This document shows, in pieces, positions 23,472-35,700 of a stretch of 64,000 nt of DNA. Made by a program: the position numbers and the translations under genes. The DNA is from Lunularia cruciata. Its lineage: Eukaryota > Streptophyta > Marchantiopsida > Lunulariales > Lunulariaceae. The stretch lies in the NCBI GenBank assembly GCA_948567375.1, contig OX419759.1:6912744-6976743 (forward strand), read 5' to 3'. The notes below the pieces were generated by a model. The model was not told the DNA's origin. It saw only the letters and a list, made by a program, of their open reading frames with translations, and did not search any database. Position 1 is the first letter of the stretch, and each line of letters begins with the position of its first letter.

Positions 23472-24075
23472 ATGGGGAAGGTGACCATGTAGAACACATG
23501 AAGGATGGGAAGACTCCATCAAATCATACAAGGGAGAGACAAAAAGGAGGTAAAAGGGGCTAGGTCCCGTTTGTATTGATAAGAAAAATCAGCTCTACCG
23601 CATCTAAGATATTCTAGGTATGCAACCGGTAAGGTTTACAAACTATTAGAGCATCCTAAGCATCACCTAGTGTAATTTTTCTCCTATGGATTGCACCAGC
23701 CAATGCTCTCTCTATAGAATGACACCCATTGTCTAAAGTATGTTACAAAGTATGAGAGTGAGGGTGGTACCCCTAACATCTAATATAATAAGCTCTCACG
23801 CACTCCCTTACAAATGTATCAAATGTCATGTCCATCGCTCGATATAAATCCAAGCTAGAAGAACAAAGAAATGACCTCGATGTATACCCTTATAACTAGA
23901 GACCTTGTGTGCTACTGCTCCACTTGCCACCCATCCAAGGAATGAGTAATCATTCACTCCAAAACTATATCATGCATAGGGTTTGTAACCACAAACCCTA
24001 TGCATGATATAGTTTTGGAGTCACCTGATCATCTCGAACCAATTATAAGTTTGCTTTAACATGTGTGGTCAATAT
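23472..24075 (-). mobile_element. 5'-truncated LINE 3' end, copy 3
   Basis: The terminus (GGTGACCATGTAGAACACAT, GGATGGGAAGACTCCATCAA) is followed rightward by the 3' UTR and the C-terminal coding region read on the - strand, parallel to copy 4 at 39.7-40.3 kb over about 600 bp. A perfect hairpin at 23956-24021 replaces sequence that is collinear in copy 4. Similarity ends near AAGTTTGCTTTAACATGTG. Confidence 0.8.
23956..24021. repeat. perfect hairpin, 31-bp arms, 4-nt loop
   Basis: Left arm 23956-23986, loop AACC, right arm 23991-24021; all 31 positions pair. The left arm matches LINE copy 4. The right arm has no counterpart there: copy 4 instead has about 12 bases (CATCCACCACTA) before the shared TCACCTGATCATCTC. 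Confidence 0.95.
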
Positions 24076-24899
24076 GAAAAGCATATTGTTGTGCGTATAT
24101 ACATCATTACACAACATACATTTTTATCAATATCATACATTATAGAAGCACAACTCCCACATAAGTCATACATGATATCTAAAGTGCAATAATTAATCAG
24201 TTTATTTGCCATTCAAATCACATGCAAATCATATTTGTAATTGATCCTTCACTCAATAATTTGCTCATAATCAAGCATTGATACAATCAAACCACACAAA
24301 CTCTAACTAAGAGACTCCAAGTGACGATCACCAACCTCTGTCCACCATAGCCAAGAACTTGAAGGTTCAACATCAAAGAATTGAGTTCTCTAGGGTTGCA
24401 CTCCTTTGCTTGACCTAGGTCTCTAGCCCTAATGGCACTATTGACAACACATCTTATGATGCAAACGGTGCAAGTGATGGTGGGTCTCACTATGTGATCA
24501 ATAACCCTAATATGGAATTCGGCCATTAACAAGTAGTCCATGAGCAGCTACCAAAATAATTATGACTGCAAACACTATCACTCTAGTGTCCAAGAAAACT
24601 AGCTTTGGTGCTACAAAATGTTGTGATAGTTATTGTGTGTATATACATCACTACACAATATACATTGTTGTCAACATCATATGCTATAAAATCACAACTC
24701 ACACATAAGTCATAAATGAACTCTAAAGTGCCACAACCGCACTCCTAGCTGGCATTAAGTCCCCCTCTAACTCCAAATAGCCATCTACTCCAAGTATGTG
24801 ATATGTCCAATGGTGGCTAAAGATCAGAAGGTCAGGTGCTATCAAGTCCCATCGTTAGTCATTTGTTGACAATCTATACCACATAAAGGGTGAAATAGC
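24076..24899. repeat. spacer with a 110-bp direct repeat about 545 bp apart
   Basis: The segment at about 24085-24192 (GTATATACATCATTACACAA, CATAAGTCATACATGA, CTAAAGTGC) recurs at about 24629-24737 with roughly 85 per cent identity by eye. No coding function recognised. Confidence 0.7.
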
Positions 24900-26242
24900 T
24901 ATAGATCAAGTAAATCTAGGATATAACCACTGTCTTTGAAGAGCCACCATGAGAGGAGGAGTCAAACATGCCATATACCATCCTCTCAAATAGTTATTGC
25001 ACACCAATATAGTAGTAGTTCCACAAGAAGAGCCATATAACGTACACCGCAAGCCTGCACATACAAGTGCCAAGCTTACATCCACAGTGCCATCAATGTT
25101 TGGGTGGTGGTATGGCACATAGGATGCTCCCAAAAAACACCATCATGTCCTTCCAAAATAAGGACTCCCAAAAGGCAAAACCTTGCTCAATCTTAAGATA
25201 GTGCTGCATGTAGTAACATAAATTGTCATCGGTGCAATCTACTAGAGATATACATAGTCACCTAAATGAAATTGACAGATCAAGGGTCTATACCTCCTCT
25301 TCAAATAGTAGCATAGCATAAGGTATCCCTATATTAAGCAATTGCTAAGTTCTCAATAGCCATAGGCATTACTCTCCAAAAGATCTCTACTCATTGAGAA
25401 CATGCGCTAATCCACACATCTGGATCATCCAAGTCCAAGACTATAGTAGGGAGGTAGTATGATCTAAACTCCTCTAAGAACTCTATCCCTTGATAGTCAA
25501 ACCTCAACTTGTGAACCAAAATGACTAAGAACCCAACCCAAGAATGAGTAAGCCATCCCTTCATTGAACTTGTCAAGAAGTGCCACCAATTCAATCTACT
25601 TAGAGAAGTGCTCCACCATAACCAAAACATACCAATGATGTCTTAGAATCAACAATAAAGGTCCAGTAAAGTCCAAACTCCAATGGAAACCCAATTCCAT
25701 GATAGGTAATGAGTGTAATTATGGCAAAGGAGCATTAAATTATGCTCTAACTTGGTCACAAACCACACATTTGGCAATAAACTAGTGTATGTTGGTTTGC
25801 ATATCACACCACCAATATTGACTTTGGAGTAAGCTATATGTACACTTAACTCCAAAATGTCTTAGCTCTTGGTGAGCATCGCATACCAATGGTGGTCTTG
25901 AGATAGAAGTGGTACTACTTACACTCTATCATCCTCTTATACAAAACTACCAATGCAAAGATAATCTACCACTAAGACATCATCAAATATGTCTTGCTTA
26001 CCTATACCAATATCTCTATCCTTTATATCTATGACCTCAACAACTCCTCCTATATGTGTTGAAAGACATACCACCAAAGCCTTAGAAAATATACATGGAA
26101 AGGTAGATGCATGCTAACTTGACACCATCTCTTCATTTGTCTCACCATGCCAACATGCTCTGGTTTGATCTACTAGTTAGGACATGGGCTTTTACTCAAC
26201 CATTTGCATCATGGTTCATCACTCCAAGTCTATGAATAATCA

Positions 26243-26652
26243 TGAAATCTATAACAATATGGAGTTAACCAACGAGTTAGTCAAGGCTAATAAAGTAGCA
26301 AATAGGCCAAATTAGCCTAGAATATTCTAGAAGTATCTATGAAGGTACTTGGTACCTTCCAAGTATCGGGTAACGTGCATGCCAAGTAGTGACTTGTAGA
26401 AAGAAGTTTCTAGGGAAGCTTCCTGGCTAGCTTAGCTTGCACTCCAAGTAGATAGCTTTTAAAAAGAAGCTTCTAGAAATCTTCCAACTAAATTAGCTTG
26501 CATGCCAAGTAGGCAACTTCTTGAGAAGCTTCCCAATCAACTTGGCTTGCAAGAAAGTGGCTTAAGGAAACTTCTTGAGAAGCTTCTCAAGAACCTTGTA
26601 TTCTCTTTATAAATACCAAAGCCCAAGCTAATACTAGGTATTTGGAGTTTCC
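26243..26652 (+). mobile_element. truncated LTR of element B inside duplication copy 1
   Basis: From TGAAATCTATAACAATATGG to TTTGGAGTTTCC it parallels the first 400 bp of the full LTRs at 28798 and 33924, including internal repeats of GCTTAGCTTGCA and AAGTAGG. It lacks the last roughly 80 bp because of the duplication breakpoint. Confidence 0.85.
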
Positions 26653-27194
26653 ATGGCACACATGATCCTCCCAAACAACACCATCATGTCCTTCCAAAAT
26701 AAGGACTCCAAAACAAAAAAACCTTGTATAATCTCAAGATAGTGAAACATATAGTAACATCAAGTGTCATCGGTGCAATTTACTATAGATATACATAGTC
26801 ACCTAGATGAAATTGGTAGATCAAGGATCTATACCTCCTCTTCAAATAGTAGCATAGAATAAGGTATCCCTATATTAAGCTATTGCTGAGTTCTCAAAGA
26901 CAATTGACATCACTCTCCAAAAGATCTCTACTCATTGGGAACATGCACTATCCATACATCCAAATCATCCAAGTCCAAAACTATAATAGCATTATGATAA
27001 ATGGCTACAAGTAAATATGGGTCTTTTCAATAGAGTAGAAAGTAAGAGGAGAAGGATGCTGAACCAATAGCCCATGGTAAACCAAGGTAATTCAAGATCC
27101 CAATCTCCCATATGGCTTCTCTATAAACCATACTTACATAATCATCTCTTCATCGTCTTAACCACTCTCTCTACTAAATGTAATACCAATACCT

Positions 27195-27955
27195 AAACAG
27201 ATGATCTAGAGATGAAATTTCGTTTGGTAACATCTAGAGGGATGCTATACATGATGGCCTAAGTAGATCAGACAGAGGTATCACCAAAAGAGTACTTCTA
27301 CTAATAGACCAAAAACCAAATATGCTTGGAAACTTTAAAATCAATAGTTAAGCATATGATCTAAAAGTGAAACTTGGGGTGGTGATATTTAGAAGGATGT
27401 TATATATGATGGAGAAAGTATATCAGATAGAGATATCACCAAAAGATCACTTCTACTAATAGAGCAAAAGCCAAAGTAGGCTAGAAAACTTCAGAGGCAA
27501 ATTTTGAGCCTAAATGGATGAATTAGGCCTCATAAATGTGTACATCCCCTTCTTCTTCCTGATGGAGGAAAGGCTGGCCTTCCCTCCCCCTTGGTTTTTT
27601 TTCCAAGAGCTTTCCAATGGTACCTCATCCACGAGATTATGAGATTCCTATAAGAAGATTCCCTAAAAGATTCCCTCAAGTCAAAGCCTGTTTGACTAAC
27701 CAAATGGGACCAAGACCGACATGTCATCCATCCAAGCAAGTAATCTAAAGGTGGATCTTGGTGAAAGGTCACCTATCCATGTACTTAATACTATGGTGGA
27801 GCTTCCTTGGAAGAGATCCTCTTTGGCTATATAATAAAGAGAAGGTGCTCCTTTGGAGCATCGCAAGATTGAGTGTGAAACTTGTGTTTTCTCTCTTGGA
27901 AAGTTCTCTTGTCCTTGGAATATTACACTAAGCTATCTACCTTAGGGTGACCTTG
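27195..27955. mobile_element. unidentified insertion within duplication copy 2, LTR-like
   Basis: This interrupts the element A integrase: - strand integrase text stops near 27190 and resumes at 27956. It holds two direct repeats of about 140 bp (27198-27339 and 27355-27494, sharing ATCACCAAAAGA, CACTTCTACTAATAGA). Near the right end TATATAATAAAG is followed by TTGGAGCATCGCAAGA, which resembles an LTR promoter. No target duplication was seen. Confidence 0.45.
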
Positions 27956-28797
27956 GGAGGTAGTATGATCTAAACTCCTCTAAGAACTCTATCTCTTGAT
28001 TAGTCAAAACCTCAACTTGTGAACCAAAATGACTAAGAACCCAACCCAAGAATGAGTAAGTCATCCCTTCATTGGCTTATGTAAAGAGAAGTGATTCACC
28101 ATAACCAAAACATATTGATGATGTCTTACAATCAATGATAAAGGTCCAATAAAGTCCAAACTCCAATGATAACCCAATCCTATGATAGGTAACTATGGCA
28201 AAGGAGCATTAAATGATGCTCTAACTTTCACAAACCACACATCTAGCAACAAAATATTGTGAATTGGTTTTCATATCACACCACCAATATTGACTTTGGA
28301 GTAAGCTATATGTATACTTTACTCCAAAATGTCTTAACTCCTTGTGAGCATTACGTACCAATGGTGTTCTTTGAGATAAAAGTGGTACTATTGACACTAT
28401 TATCCTCCCATACACAAAAAGGTATATGCTTTCCAATCTAAACTGCTTGGCTCACTAAAGAATATGATCTTTCTCCTTTGTACCAACCATGCCACTCAAA
28501 ATACCAATGAAAAGATAATCCATCACTAAGACATCATCACAAATGTCTCCCAAACTTATACCAATATCACTACCTTTTATATCTATAACCTCAACAATTC
28601 CTCCTATATGTGTTAAGAGATATACCACCAAGGCCTCTGAAAATATACATAGAAAGGTAGATGCATAATAACTTGGCACCATCTCTTCATTTGTCTCAGC
28701 ATGCCAACGTGCTCCAATCTGATCCTACTAGTTAGGACATGGACTTTTACTCAACCCATTGCATCATGTTTCACCACTCCAGGTCTATGAATAATCA

Positions 28798-29273
28798 TGA
28801 AATTTATAACAATATGGAGTTAAAAAACGAGTTAGTCAAGGCGAATGAAATAGAAAATAGGCCAAATTAGCCTAGAAAATTCTAAAAGTATCTAGGAAGG
28901 TACTTGGTACCTTCCAAGTATTGGGTAATATGCATACCAAGTAGCGACTTCTAGGAGAAACCTTCTAGGAAATTTTCTCGGCTAGCTTAGCTTGCATCCC
29001 AATAGGTAACTTCTAGAAGGAAGCTTATAGAAAGCTTCTAACTAGCTTAGCTTGCATGCCAAGTAGATGGCTTCTTGTGAAACTTCCGAATCAACTTGGC
29101 TTGCAAGAAAGTGGCTTAAGGAAGCTTCTCAAGAGTCTTATATTCTCCATATAAATACCAAAGCCCAAGATCATGCTAGGTATTTGGAGTTTCCTTTATT
29201 CAAGAGGTCAAGTGTGATCTTTCACTTTGATCTTCCATTTTCCTATTTGTCTCCTTGGTCTCGGCCTTTTACA
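28798..29273 (+). repeat. 5' LTR of element B
   Basis: It is 476 bp and ends in CTTTTACA one base before the primer-binding site. A likely promoter is the CCATATAAATACC region near 29150. It contains internal repeats of GCTTAGCTTGCA. Confidence 0.8.
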
Positions 29274-29289
29274 TTGGTATTGGAGCAAA

Positions 29290-32200
29290 AATGGGATGGA
29301 TGGAATTTATGGACCACCAAATTTATTTCCGCCAAACCATCAAGATTTTCATATCCATATACTACCCAAGCATTATTTCACACAATTTATCACCTCATGC
29401 TTTGGGCAAATTTTTTTGAATGAGATCACCTTGTCCAAGGAACCCTTGGTACTTCAGGTTGTGACTTATGGAGAATGGTGGACGAATGCAACAACATCTA
29501 TGTTGTTAATTTAGAATTGGGAGTAGTGTGATAGAGTAGCTATGGAGGCAATACTCCAAGGTTATCATTACTATGTAGCTACAAATTTAGCACCTTACTT
29601 GATTGTTGGATGACCAAGACCATCAACTACAAGAACATGTAGAGAGAGTGCTCTTTTGAGAAGGAGAAGACCAAAACCCATTTTCAAAACCTAAGGTATT
29701 TGATGAACAGAAATAGATCCTCTTAGCTTCAAGCCAATTGGATGGAGCGGTAAAAATATGGTGGTGATTTTTGAGTGGAGTGAGCTCATTGGCGGTTTGT
29801 TACACTAATCCTGACATGGGAAAATTCAAGGGTGCAATAATTGGGGGATTTGTAAGTGATAAATGCCACACAAGCCATATGAGATATGTTGACAAAGTTG
29901 GTTTTGTAAGAAGCTACATCACATAATTCCAAAACACCATTATGCAAATTCCACATATATTGGATAGTGAAGTTTTGGATGAATTTGTGAGAGGCTTGAA
30001 GTCACAAACCAAATTGGAAGTGACTATGTGAGAACCAAAACACTTGGAAAAAACCATATAGTTGGATTAGCACTTTGATTTCTTGGTTGTGACAACTTGG
30101 TCTTGACCTTGACCTTCATAAAACCTACCAACACATTACACAAGTGGAAGAGTTGGCACTACTGGAAATTTATGCCATCCAATGAAGACCACTTGGCATA
30201 GCAAATTGGGAAAGACTGTGGAAAAATGGCAATGGTTTTTAATATCATCAATTGGACATTGCATTGTTGAATGTCCACTCAAGGATGGGCAATCTTGAAA
30301 AATTGCCAAAATGAAGTTTGTGGAGCGGAATGAACTTAGAAATGAGGAATCCTAGTAGGAAATTTTGAGTTGCCTATTGGGAACTTGATTAGTTCCAACA
30401 AGATTGAAGGCTCTACCTATGTAAGTTTGCTTCATTTGCAAAGTATGATATTTGATAATGAGTGTAGGATTTTGGTTGATTCTAGAAGTTCAAAGAATTG
30501 CATGTCCATGCAATTAGCAATGGAATTAAGTATGTCTATCAAGCTACTAACAGAAGTATATTGATTATCAAGCTAGTAACTAGAAGCATATTGACAATTG
30601 TGGATGGTAGAAAAGGTTTACATTTTGTACCTCACATCTTGTTACATTCAGGATTGGGAAGAAGTATTTGGAGTGATGAGGTTTGTAGTAGGACCTCTAC
30701 ATTATGATATCATTCTATGTTTTCTTTAGCTTGAGCGTCATAAGGTTCAATTTGATTGGACTCAATGACAAATTCCAATTAGGTTTTTTGGCACCTATGA
30801 GTAAGATACCTAATAATATTCATGCCCAAGATGGAAAGTTTGTCAAGAAAGTAGCCATAGAGCAAGCTTTGAAGGAAGATAAGTCCCAAGATGAGAAGTT
30901 TGTCAACGAAGTAACCATAGAGTAAGCTTTGGAGAAAGATAAGTCTATTTTTGTGATGTAGATCAAAGACTATTGCACATGGAGAATATCAAGAGGGCCA
31001 TAAGTCTCATCAAGAAATGGTTGATCAAATAGTTCAAGAGTTTTTATATATATTTCCAAATGATATGACGAAGGTATTACACTCCGATTGTGGTATGCAC
31101 TTCAAGATTGAGTTGTTACCAAGAAGTACTCTAGTGAGTAGACCCATCTATCAGCTTTCACCAAAGGAGTTAGACAAGCTTTGAATAACATTGATGGAGT
31201 TGTTGGAGAAGGATTTCATTTAATATAGTATATCTCCTTGGGAAGCACCAATGCTATTTGTTCCAAGAAGGATGGAGGGCTTCACTTTTGTATTAAGTAT
31301 CATAGTCTCAACAAATAAATAGTGAAGAATGCATATCCTTTGCTTGGAATTGATGACTTGCTAGATCAATTGTGTAGAGCATGATATTTTTCCAAGTTGG
31401 ATCTAAAAAGCGGCTATTGGTAGATTCCATTGATAGAGAGGATGTGCAAAAGATTATCTTTTTCATAAGGTATGGGCACTTTGAGTGGAGAGTTTTACCT
31501 TTTGGGCTCTATAATGCTCTAGCAATCTTCATGGATCATATGCATTGGGTATTGGATAAACTATTGAACTGGTATGTGGTGGTGTTCTTGGATGATATCT
31601 TAATCTATAGCAAGATGGAGGAAGAACACATAAATCACATACGAGAAGTCCTAAGACAACTATGTCAATGGAAATTCTACTACAAGAAGTCCAAGTGTGC
31701 CTTTTGGCCAAAGTAAGTTACCTTCTTGGGTCATAAGATCTTGTTGGAAGGGATCAAGATGGTAGAGGAGAAAATGAAATCTATTGTTGATTGTCCTCCT
31801 CCAAAAGATACCATAGAATTGTGGGCATTTAATAGATTGGTAAGTTTTACCAATGGTTCATCCACTACTATGCTCATGTGGCAGCACCATTGACCAACCT
31901 CTTGGGCAAGAGCTCAAGCTTTCAATGGACCACCAAGCACAAAGAAGCATTTCAAAAGTTGGAACATATTATGTCTTGAAGACCCATTCTTTGACTAGAT
32001 GACCTTCAACTATCTTGTGTGGATGATTTTGATGCTTTTAACTTTACCATTAAATTTGTTTTGTAGCAAGAATTTCCATGTGGGTTACATCCCATTGCCT
32101 TTATGTCTTATCAACTAAACACCGCAATAAGAAGTTACTCTGCTTGAGATCATGAATAACTAGCAATGGTATATGCCACCAAGGTTTGGAGACATTATCT

Positions 32201-33880
32201 CTTGGAGAAACAAGTAATCATGCAAACTTTTATTGCAAGCATTACATTAAGAGCACATGAAGAGTCAACATTGTTGGTGGGAAGAACAAATATAATTGTT
32301 TGACATCAAACTTGACTACAAACCATGTTGATTCCATGGCATCCTTGATACCCTATCATAACAACCTGATTTGAAGTCTCTTCAAATCAATGGCGGTGGC
32401 AATTATGATGGTGTTAGTTGACTTCAAAACCCAAATTGAGTTGAGAATAGCTCTACAACAAGATCTCTTCTTTCAAATGGTACAAGGTTGTCTTGCAGCT
32501 TGTGACAAGAAGTATGACACCTTCTTCTTCAAGGAAGGCCTTCTATTTTGTGAGAACTAGACTTATGTTCCAGCCAAGGGTGATCTCCAACTTGTGCACC
32601 TTCAAGAAGCCCATGATTTACAAATTGATGGTCTCATGGGTGTGGAGAAGATCTTGGGTAGCATCCAATACCAATAGGAGTGACACAACATGGCACAAGA
32701 TGTTTGATAGTTTTTGTGATCTTGTGAGAGCGGCCAACACAACAAGACCAAACCCAAAAATCAAGTGGACTCTTTCAACCACTTCCCATTCCATCTACTC
32801 AATGGGAACACATGATGTTAGATCTCAACACCTCCTTGCCAAAGACAAAGCAATGTCACATAGCAATTGGGGTGTTTGTGGATAAGCTTAGTAAGCAAAT
32901 CCATTTTGCAACAACCTTTGATATTATGGATACTCTAACATTGGTACAGATCTATTTCAACAATATCTTCAAGCATCAGAGGATGCCTTGTATACTCATC
33001 TTTGACCGTGATCCTTGCTCCATTGGAAAATTTTGGCAAGAACTCTTCCAAATACTCAACACCAAGCTTACTTTGTCCATGGCCTATCATCCTCAAATTG
33101 ATGGATAAATCACATGCAAAATTGCACCTTGAAAGATATGTTTTGTGCCTTTATCAATGCCTTCAACTGCAAGACACTCATCCCCATTGGGATGAGTGTC
33201 TTGCAGTTGTTGAGTTTGCATACAATAATTCCAAACAAGCAAGCATCGGATGTTCTCCTTTCTTCCTTAATTTTGACCAAGATCCACTTGTTCTAGATTC
33301 CCTTCTTGCTCTTCCTCCATCTCTATCATGTTCCTCATACTTCCACCTTCTTGACAAACATATCCCAATCTCTCCAACAAGCCAAATCTCATCTCCTTGT
33401 TGCTTAGAATCATCAAAAACAATATGCATACCACCATCATTGTGATCTCATCTTTCAAGTTGATGATAAGGTCATGCTCTTGTCTAGTAACCTACCCCTC
33501 CCACTTGATACCCAAGTTTCTAAACATGCTCCTAATTGGATAGGACCTTTTGATGTAACCCAAATCATTTCTCATGTTGTGTAGCAACTTGCCTTGCCTT
33601 GTCATATGCGCATCCACCATATCTTTTGTATTTTCAAATTGAAACCTTTGTTCCTAATCTATCTTCTTTTTCCTCTTGTGTCCAACCTCATCCTCCTCCT
33701 CCTTCCATCCCTATCAATGATCATGGGTATGAAGTTGATCATATCTTTATGTATCACCACATCCAACAAGGCCACAACAACATAGAGAGTACAAAGTCCT
33801 CTAGAAAAGGTATACTCTTCATGATGCTACTTAGGAGTCTCTTTCCCATCTCCAAGTGCACAAATGGCCATCTAGGAGTT
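29290..33880 (+). pseudogene. element B gag-pol, heavily broken
   Basis: Recognisable pieces in order: degraded gag; a CCHC knuckle remnant (GHCIVECPLKDG, about 30249); a protease remnant (ILVDSRSS, about 30469, normally D-S/T-G); reverse transcriptase (SPWEAP, LPFGLYNA, VVFLDDILIYSKM at about 31580-31620); RNase H remnants about 31980-32270; integrase core (VFVDKLSKQIHFATTF, DRDPCSIGKFWQELF at 33005, SMAYHPQIDG); the integrase tail (WIGPFDVTQII); and a chromodomain remnant (PPPPSIPINDHGYEVDHIF, about 33690-33745). The chromodomain places it among the chromoviruses. Many stops and frameshifts; no functional protein. Confidence 0.8.
33164..33209. repeat. perfect hairpin, 21-bp arms, 4-nt loop, in element B integrase
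   Basis: Left arm 33164-33184, loop CATT, right arm 33189-33209, all paired. The right arm encodes the conserved DECLAVV that leads into EFAYNN. The left arm sits where FINAFQ..DWD would be expected and is its reverse complement. Confidence 0.95.
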
Positions 33881-33923
33881 TGAAGCTTCAATGGTGATGA
33901 GGATGTTACCAACTAGAAATGGT

Positions 33924-34433
33924 AGAATATATAACAATATGGAGATTACCACCAAGTTAGCCAAGGCTAATGAAGTAGAAAATAGGCCAAATTAGCCTAG
34001 AATATTCTGAAAGTATCCAAGAAGCTACTTGGTACCTTCCAAGTATTGGATGATGCATGCCAAGTGGCAACTTCTAGGAGGAAATTTCTTTCAAAGATTA
34101 CTGGCTAGCTTAGCTTGCATCCCAAGTAGGTAGTTTCTAAAAGGAAGCTTCTAGAAAGCTTCCAACTAGGTTAGCTTGCATGCCAAGTAGGTGACTTCTA
34201 GAAGAAATCTTCTTGAGAAACTTCCCAATTAACTTGGCTTGCAAGAAAGTGGCTTAAGGGAACTTCTTGAGAAGCTTCTCAAGAGCCTTATATTCTCCAT
34301 ATATATACCAAAGCCCAAGCTAAAGCTAAGCATTTGGAGTTTCCCTCATTCAAGAGTCCTAATGTGATCTTTCACTTTGATCTTCCATTCTCTTATTTCT
34401 CTCCTTGGCCTTGGTCTTTTACAAAATCATACT
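33924..34433 (+). repeat. 3' LTR of element B
   Basis: It is 510 bp, collinear with the 5' LTR, with the first dinucleotide altered (TA instead of TG). It contains CCATATATATACC and ends GTCTTTTACA. The indels and substitutions between the two LTRs show that the insertion is not recent. Confidence 0.8.
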
Positions 34434-34434
34434 C

Positions 34435-35700
34435 CTATAAAATCTGAGGTCATCATGCAAGCTTTCTTGAAAGCTTTTTGGAATTCATCAACCACTTAAG
34501 TGGTTTATAATCAATGATGAGAGTGAAAGAGTTACCAAATAGGTAACATCAAAAATTTGCTATTGCACATACTATTGCCAAGCATTCTCCTTTATATGAA
34601 CTATAATTTTCCTCAATTGAATTGTTGGAGCAACTAAGATAGACCATAACAAACTCCTTCTCCTCATCATTTTTTTGGGTGAGCATTGCTCCAAGCTCCA
34701 ATGTACTCCATTCAATATGAACTTGCAATGGTCATCCTTTGATTGGTCTCTTAAGAATAAGGGCAGATGTCAACCTCTCCTTGAGCTCTATAAAAGCTCT
34801 CTCTTGATCATCTCCCCAACACCACTCCTATGTAAGCTTGGTCAGCTTTGTCAAGGCCTTGGCTATGGCACTAAATCCCCTAACATATCAGCCATAGAAG
34901 TTTACCAACCCAAGGTATGCTTGCACTCTGCTCACATCCGTAAGTCAAGGAATACATGCAATAGCCTCTACCTTGATTTATTAAACACCAAGTCCTCCAA
35001 GATAGATAGTGTGATCCAAATACTCAACCTACTCATGGAAGAATTTACACTTCCCAAGATGTTTTTTGAGTCCATGAGATCTCAACCTCTTAACACCTTC
35101 AACAAATTTCTCTCATTCTCCTCTACAATAGTGTTATAGATCAAAATTTCATCAATATAATACCAAGCAAAATACATTACTTTTAGGATCCTATCCATAA
35201 CCCTTTGGAACTGAGAGGAGTGTTCTTTAACCCAAATGGTAAAAACCTCCTTTGATATAATACATTCCTACCATGAAGATCAAAATCTCAAAATGTTATC
35301 TTGGATTTGTCCTCCTCCTTGATTGGCAACTGATGATATTCTACTAAAGTATTGAAGACCTTTGCATGCCCAATCGCATCAAAGATCTCCCTTGATGTAG
35401 GCATGGTATACTGATAAGCCATATTCTATTGGTTGATAGGATGGTAATATCATGCAAAAGAAGGAGGACAAAGATCTTTTTCAATGTCCACCATTAACAT
35501 AGTCATCTATGACCAACCAACCAAATACATCACCAACCCTCAGCCTAGTATCCAAAGATAATGCCAACACAAAATAAGTCCTCATGAGATGAATGCACAA
35601 TGTAATACTTTCCTCTCTTTTTTTGAGAACATACCGGTTATGGAACTTATGGTTTAGAGATTGTATGTAGATATTTCACTTCTAGTCTGAGCTTGTATGT
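34435..35700 (-). pseudogene. Ty3/gypsy element A, reverse transcriptase-RNase H part
   Basis: Read on the - strand from right to left: RT with YIDEILIYN near 35150 (normally YIDDILIYS), the RT thumb LGLVNFYG and VRGFSAIAKALTKLT near 34900, and RNase H NYSSYKGECLAIV, CYLFGNSFTLI, DYKPLKWLMNSKKL near 34590-34470, ending EYDF against the element B LTR. The protein text continues with IIHRPG on the other side of B. Multiple stops and frameshifts. Confidence 0.8.

Larger units (their letters stand above)
24900..28797 (-). pseudogene. Ty3/gypsy element A, integrase part (duplicated)
   Basis: Read on the - strand, two copies of an integrase region lie in tandem. Each has the zinc-binding block (HKELRHFGVKYTYSLLQ, QYWWCDM, ARCVVC; best at 28410-28215) and the catalytic core (RHHWYVLVMVEHFSK, IELVAL, SFLGWVL). 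Copy 2 also keeps the downstream WDLELPWFTMGYWFS near 27080-27110. Both end with VLDLDDPDVWI and VMPMAIENLAIA. At the right boundary, IIHRPGV marks the end of RNase H, continued beyond element B at 34.4-35.6 kb. The integrase would insert element cDNA; stops and frameshifts abolish it. Confidence 0.75.
25112..29194. repeat. tandem duplication spanning element A integrase and part of the element B LTR
   Basis: Copy 1 is 25112-26652 and copy 2 is 26653-29194. Both run from ATGGCACA through CCTTCCAAAATAAGGACTCC, the integrase region and the LTR, ending at TTTGGAGTTTCC. Copy 2 contains 966 bp (26990-27955) absent from copy 1. The junction at 26652/26653 lies inside the LTR, so the duplication happened after element B inserted. 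Confidence 0.85.
28798..34433 (+). mobile_element. Ty3/gypsy element B (chromovirus type), two LTRs
   Basis: The 5' LTR is 28798-29273 (TGAAATTT to CTTTTACA) and the 3' LTR 33924-34433. The 12 bases at 29275-29286, TGGTATTGGAGC, match the common initiator-Met tRNA primer site TGGTATCAGAGC at 10 of 12 positions. The flanks share AATCAT (immediate left; two bases inside the right flank), consistent with a 5-bp target duplication. The insertion splits element A's RNase H (EYDF on the right) from IIHRPG (on the left). The coding region is broken; see the pol entry. Confidence 0.85.
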
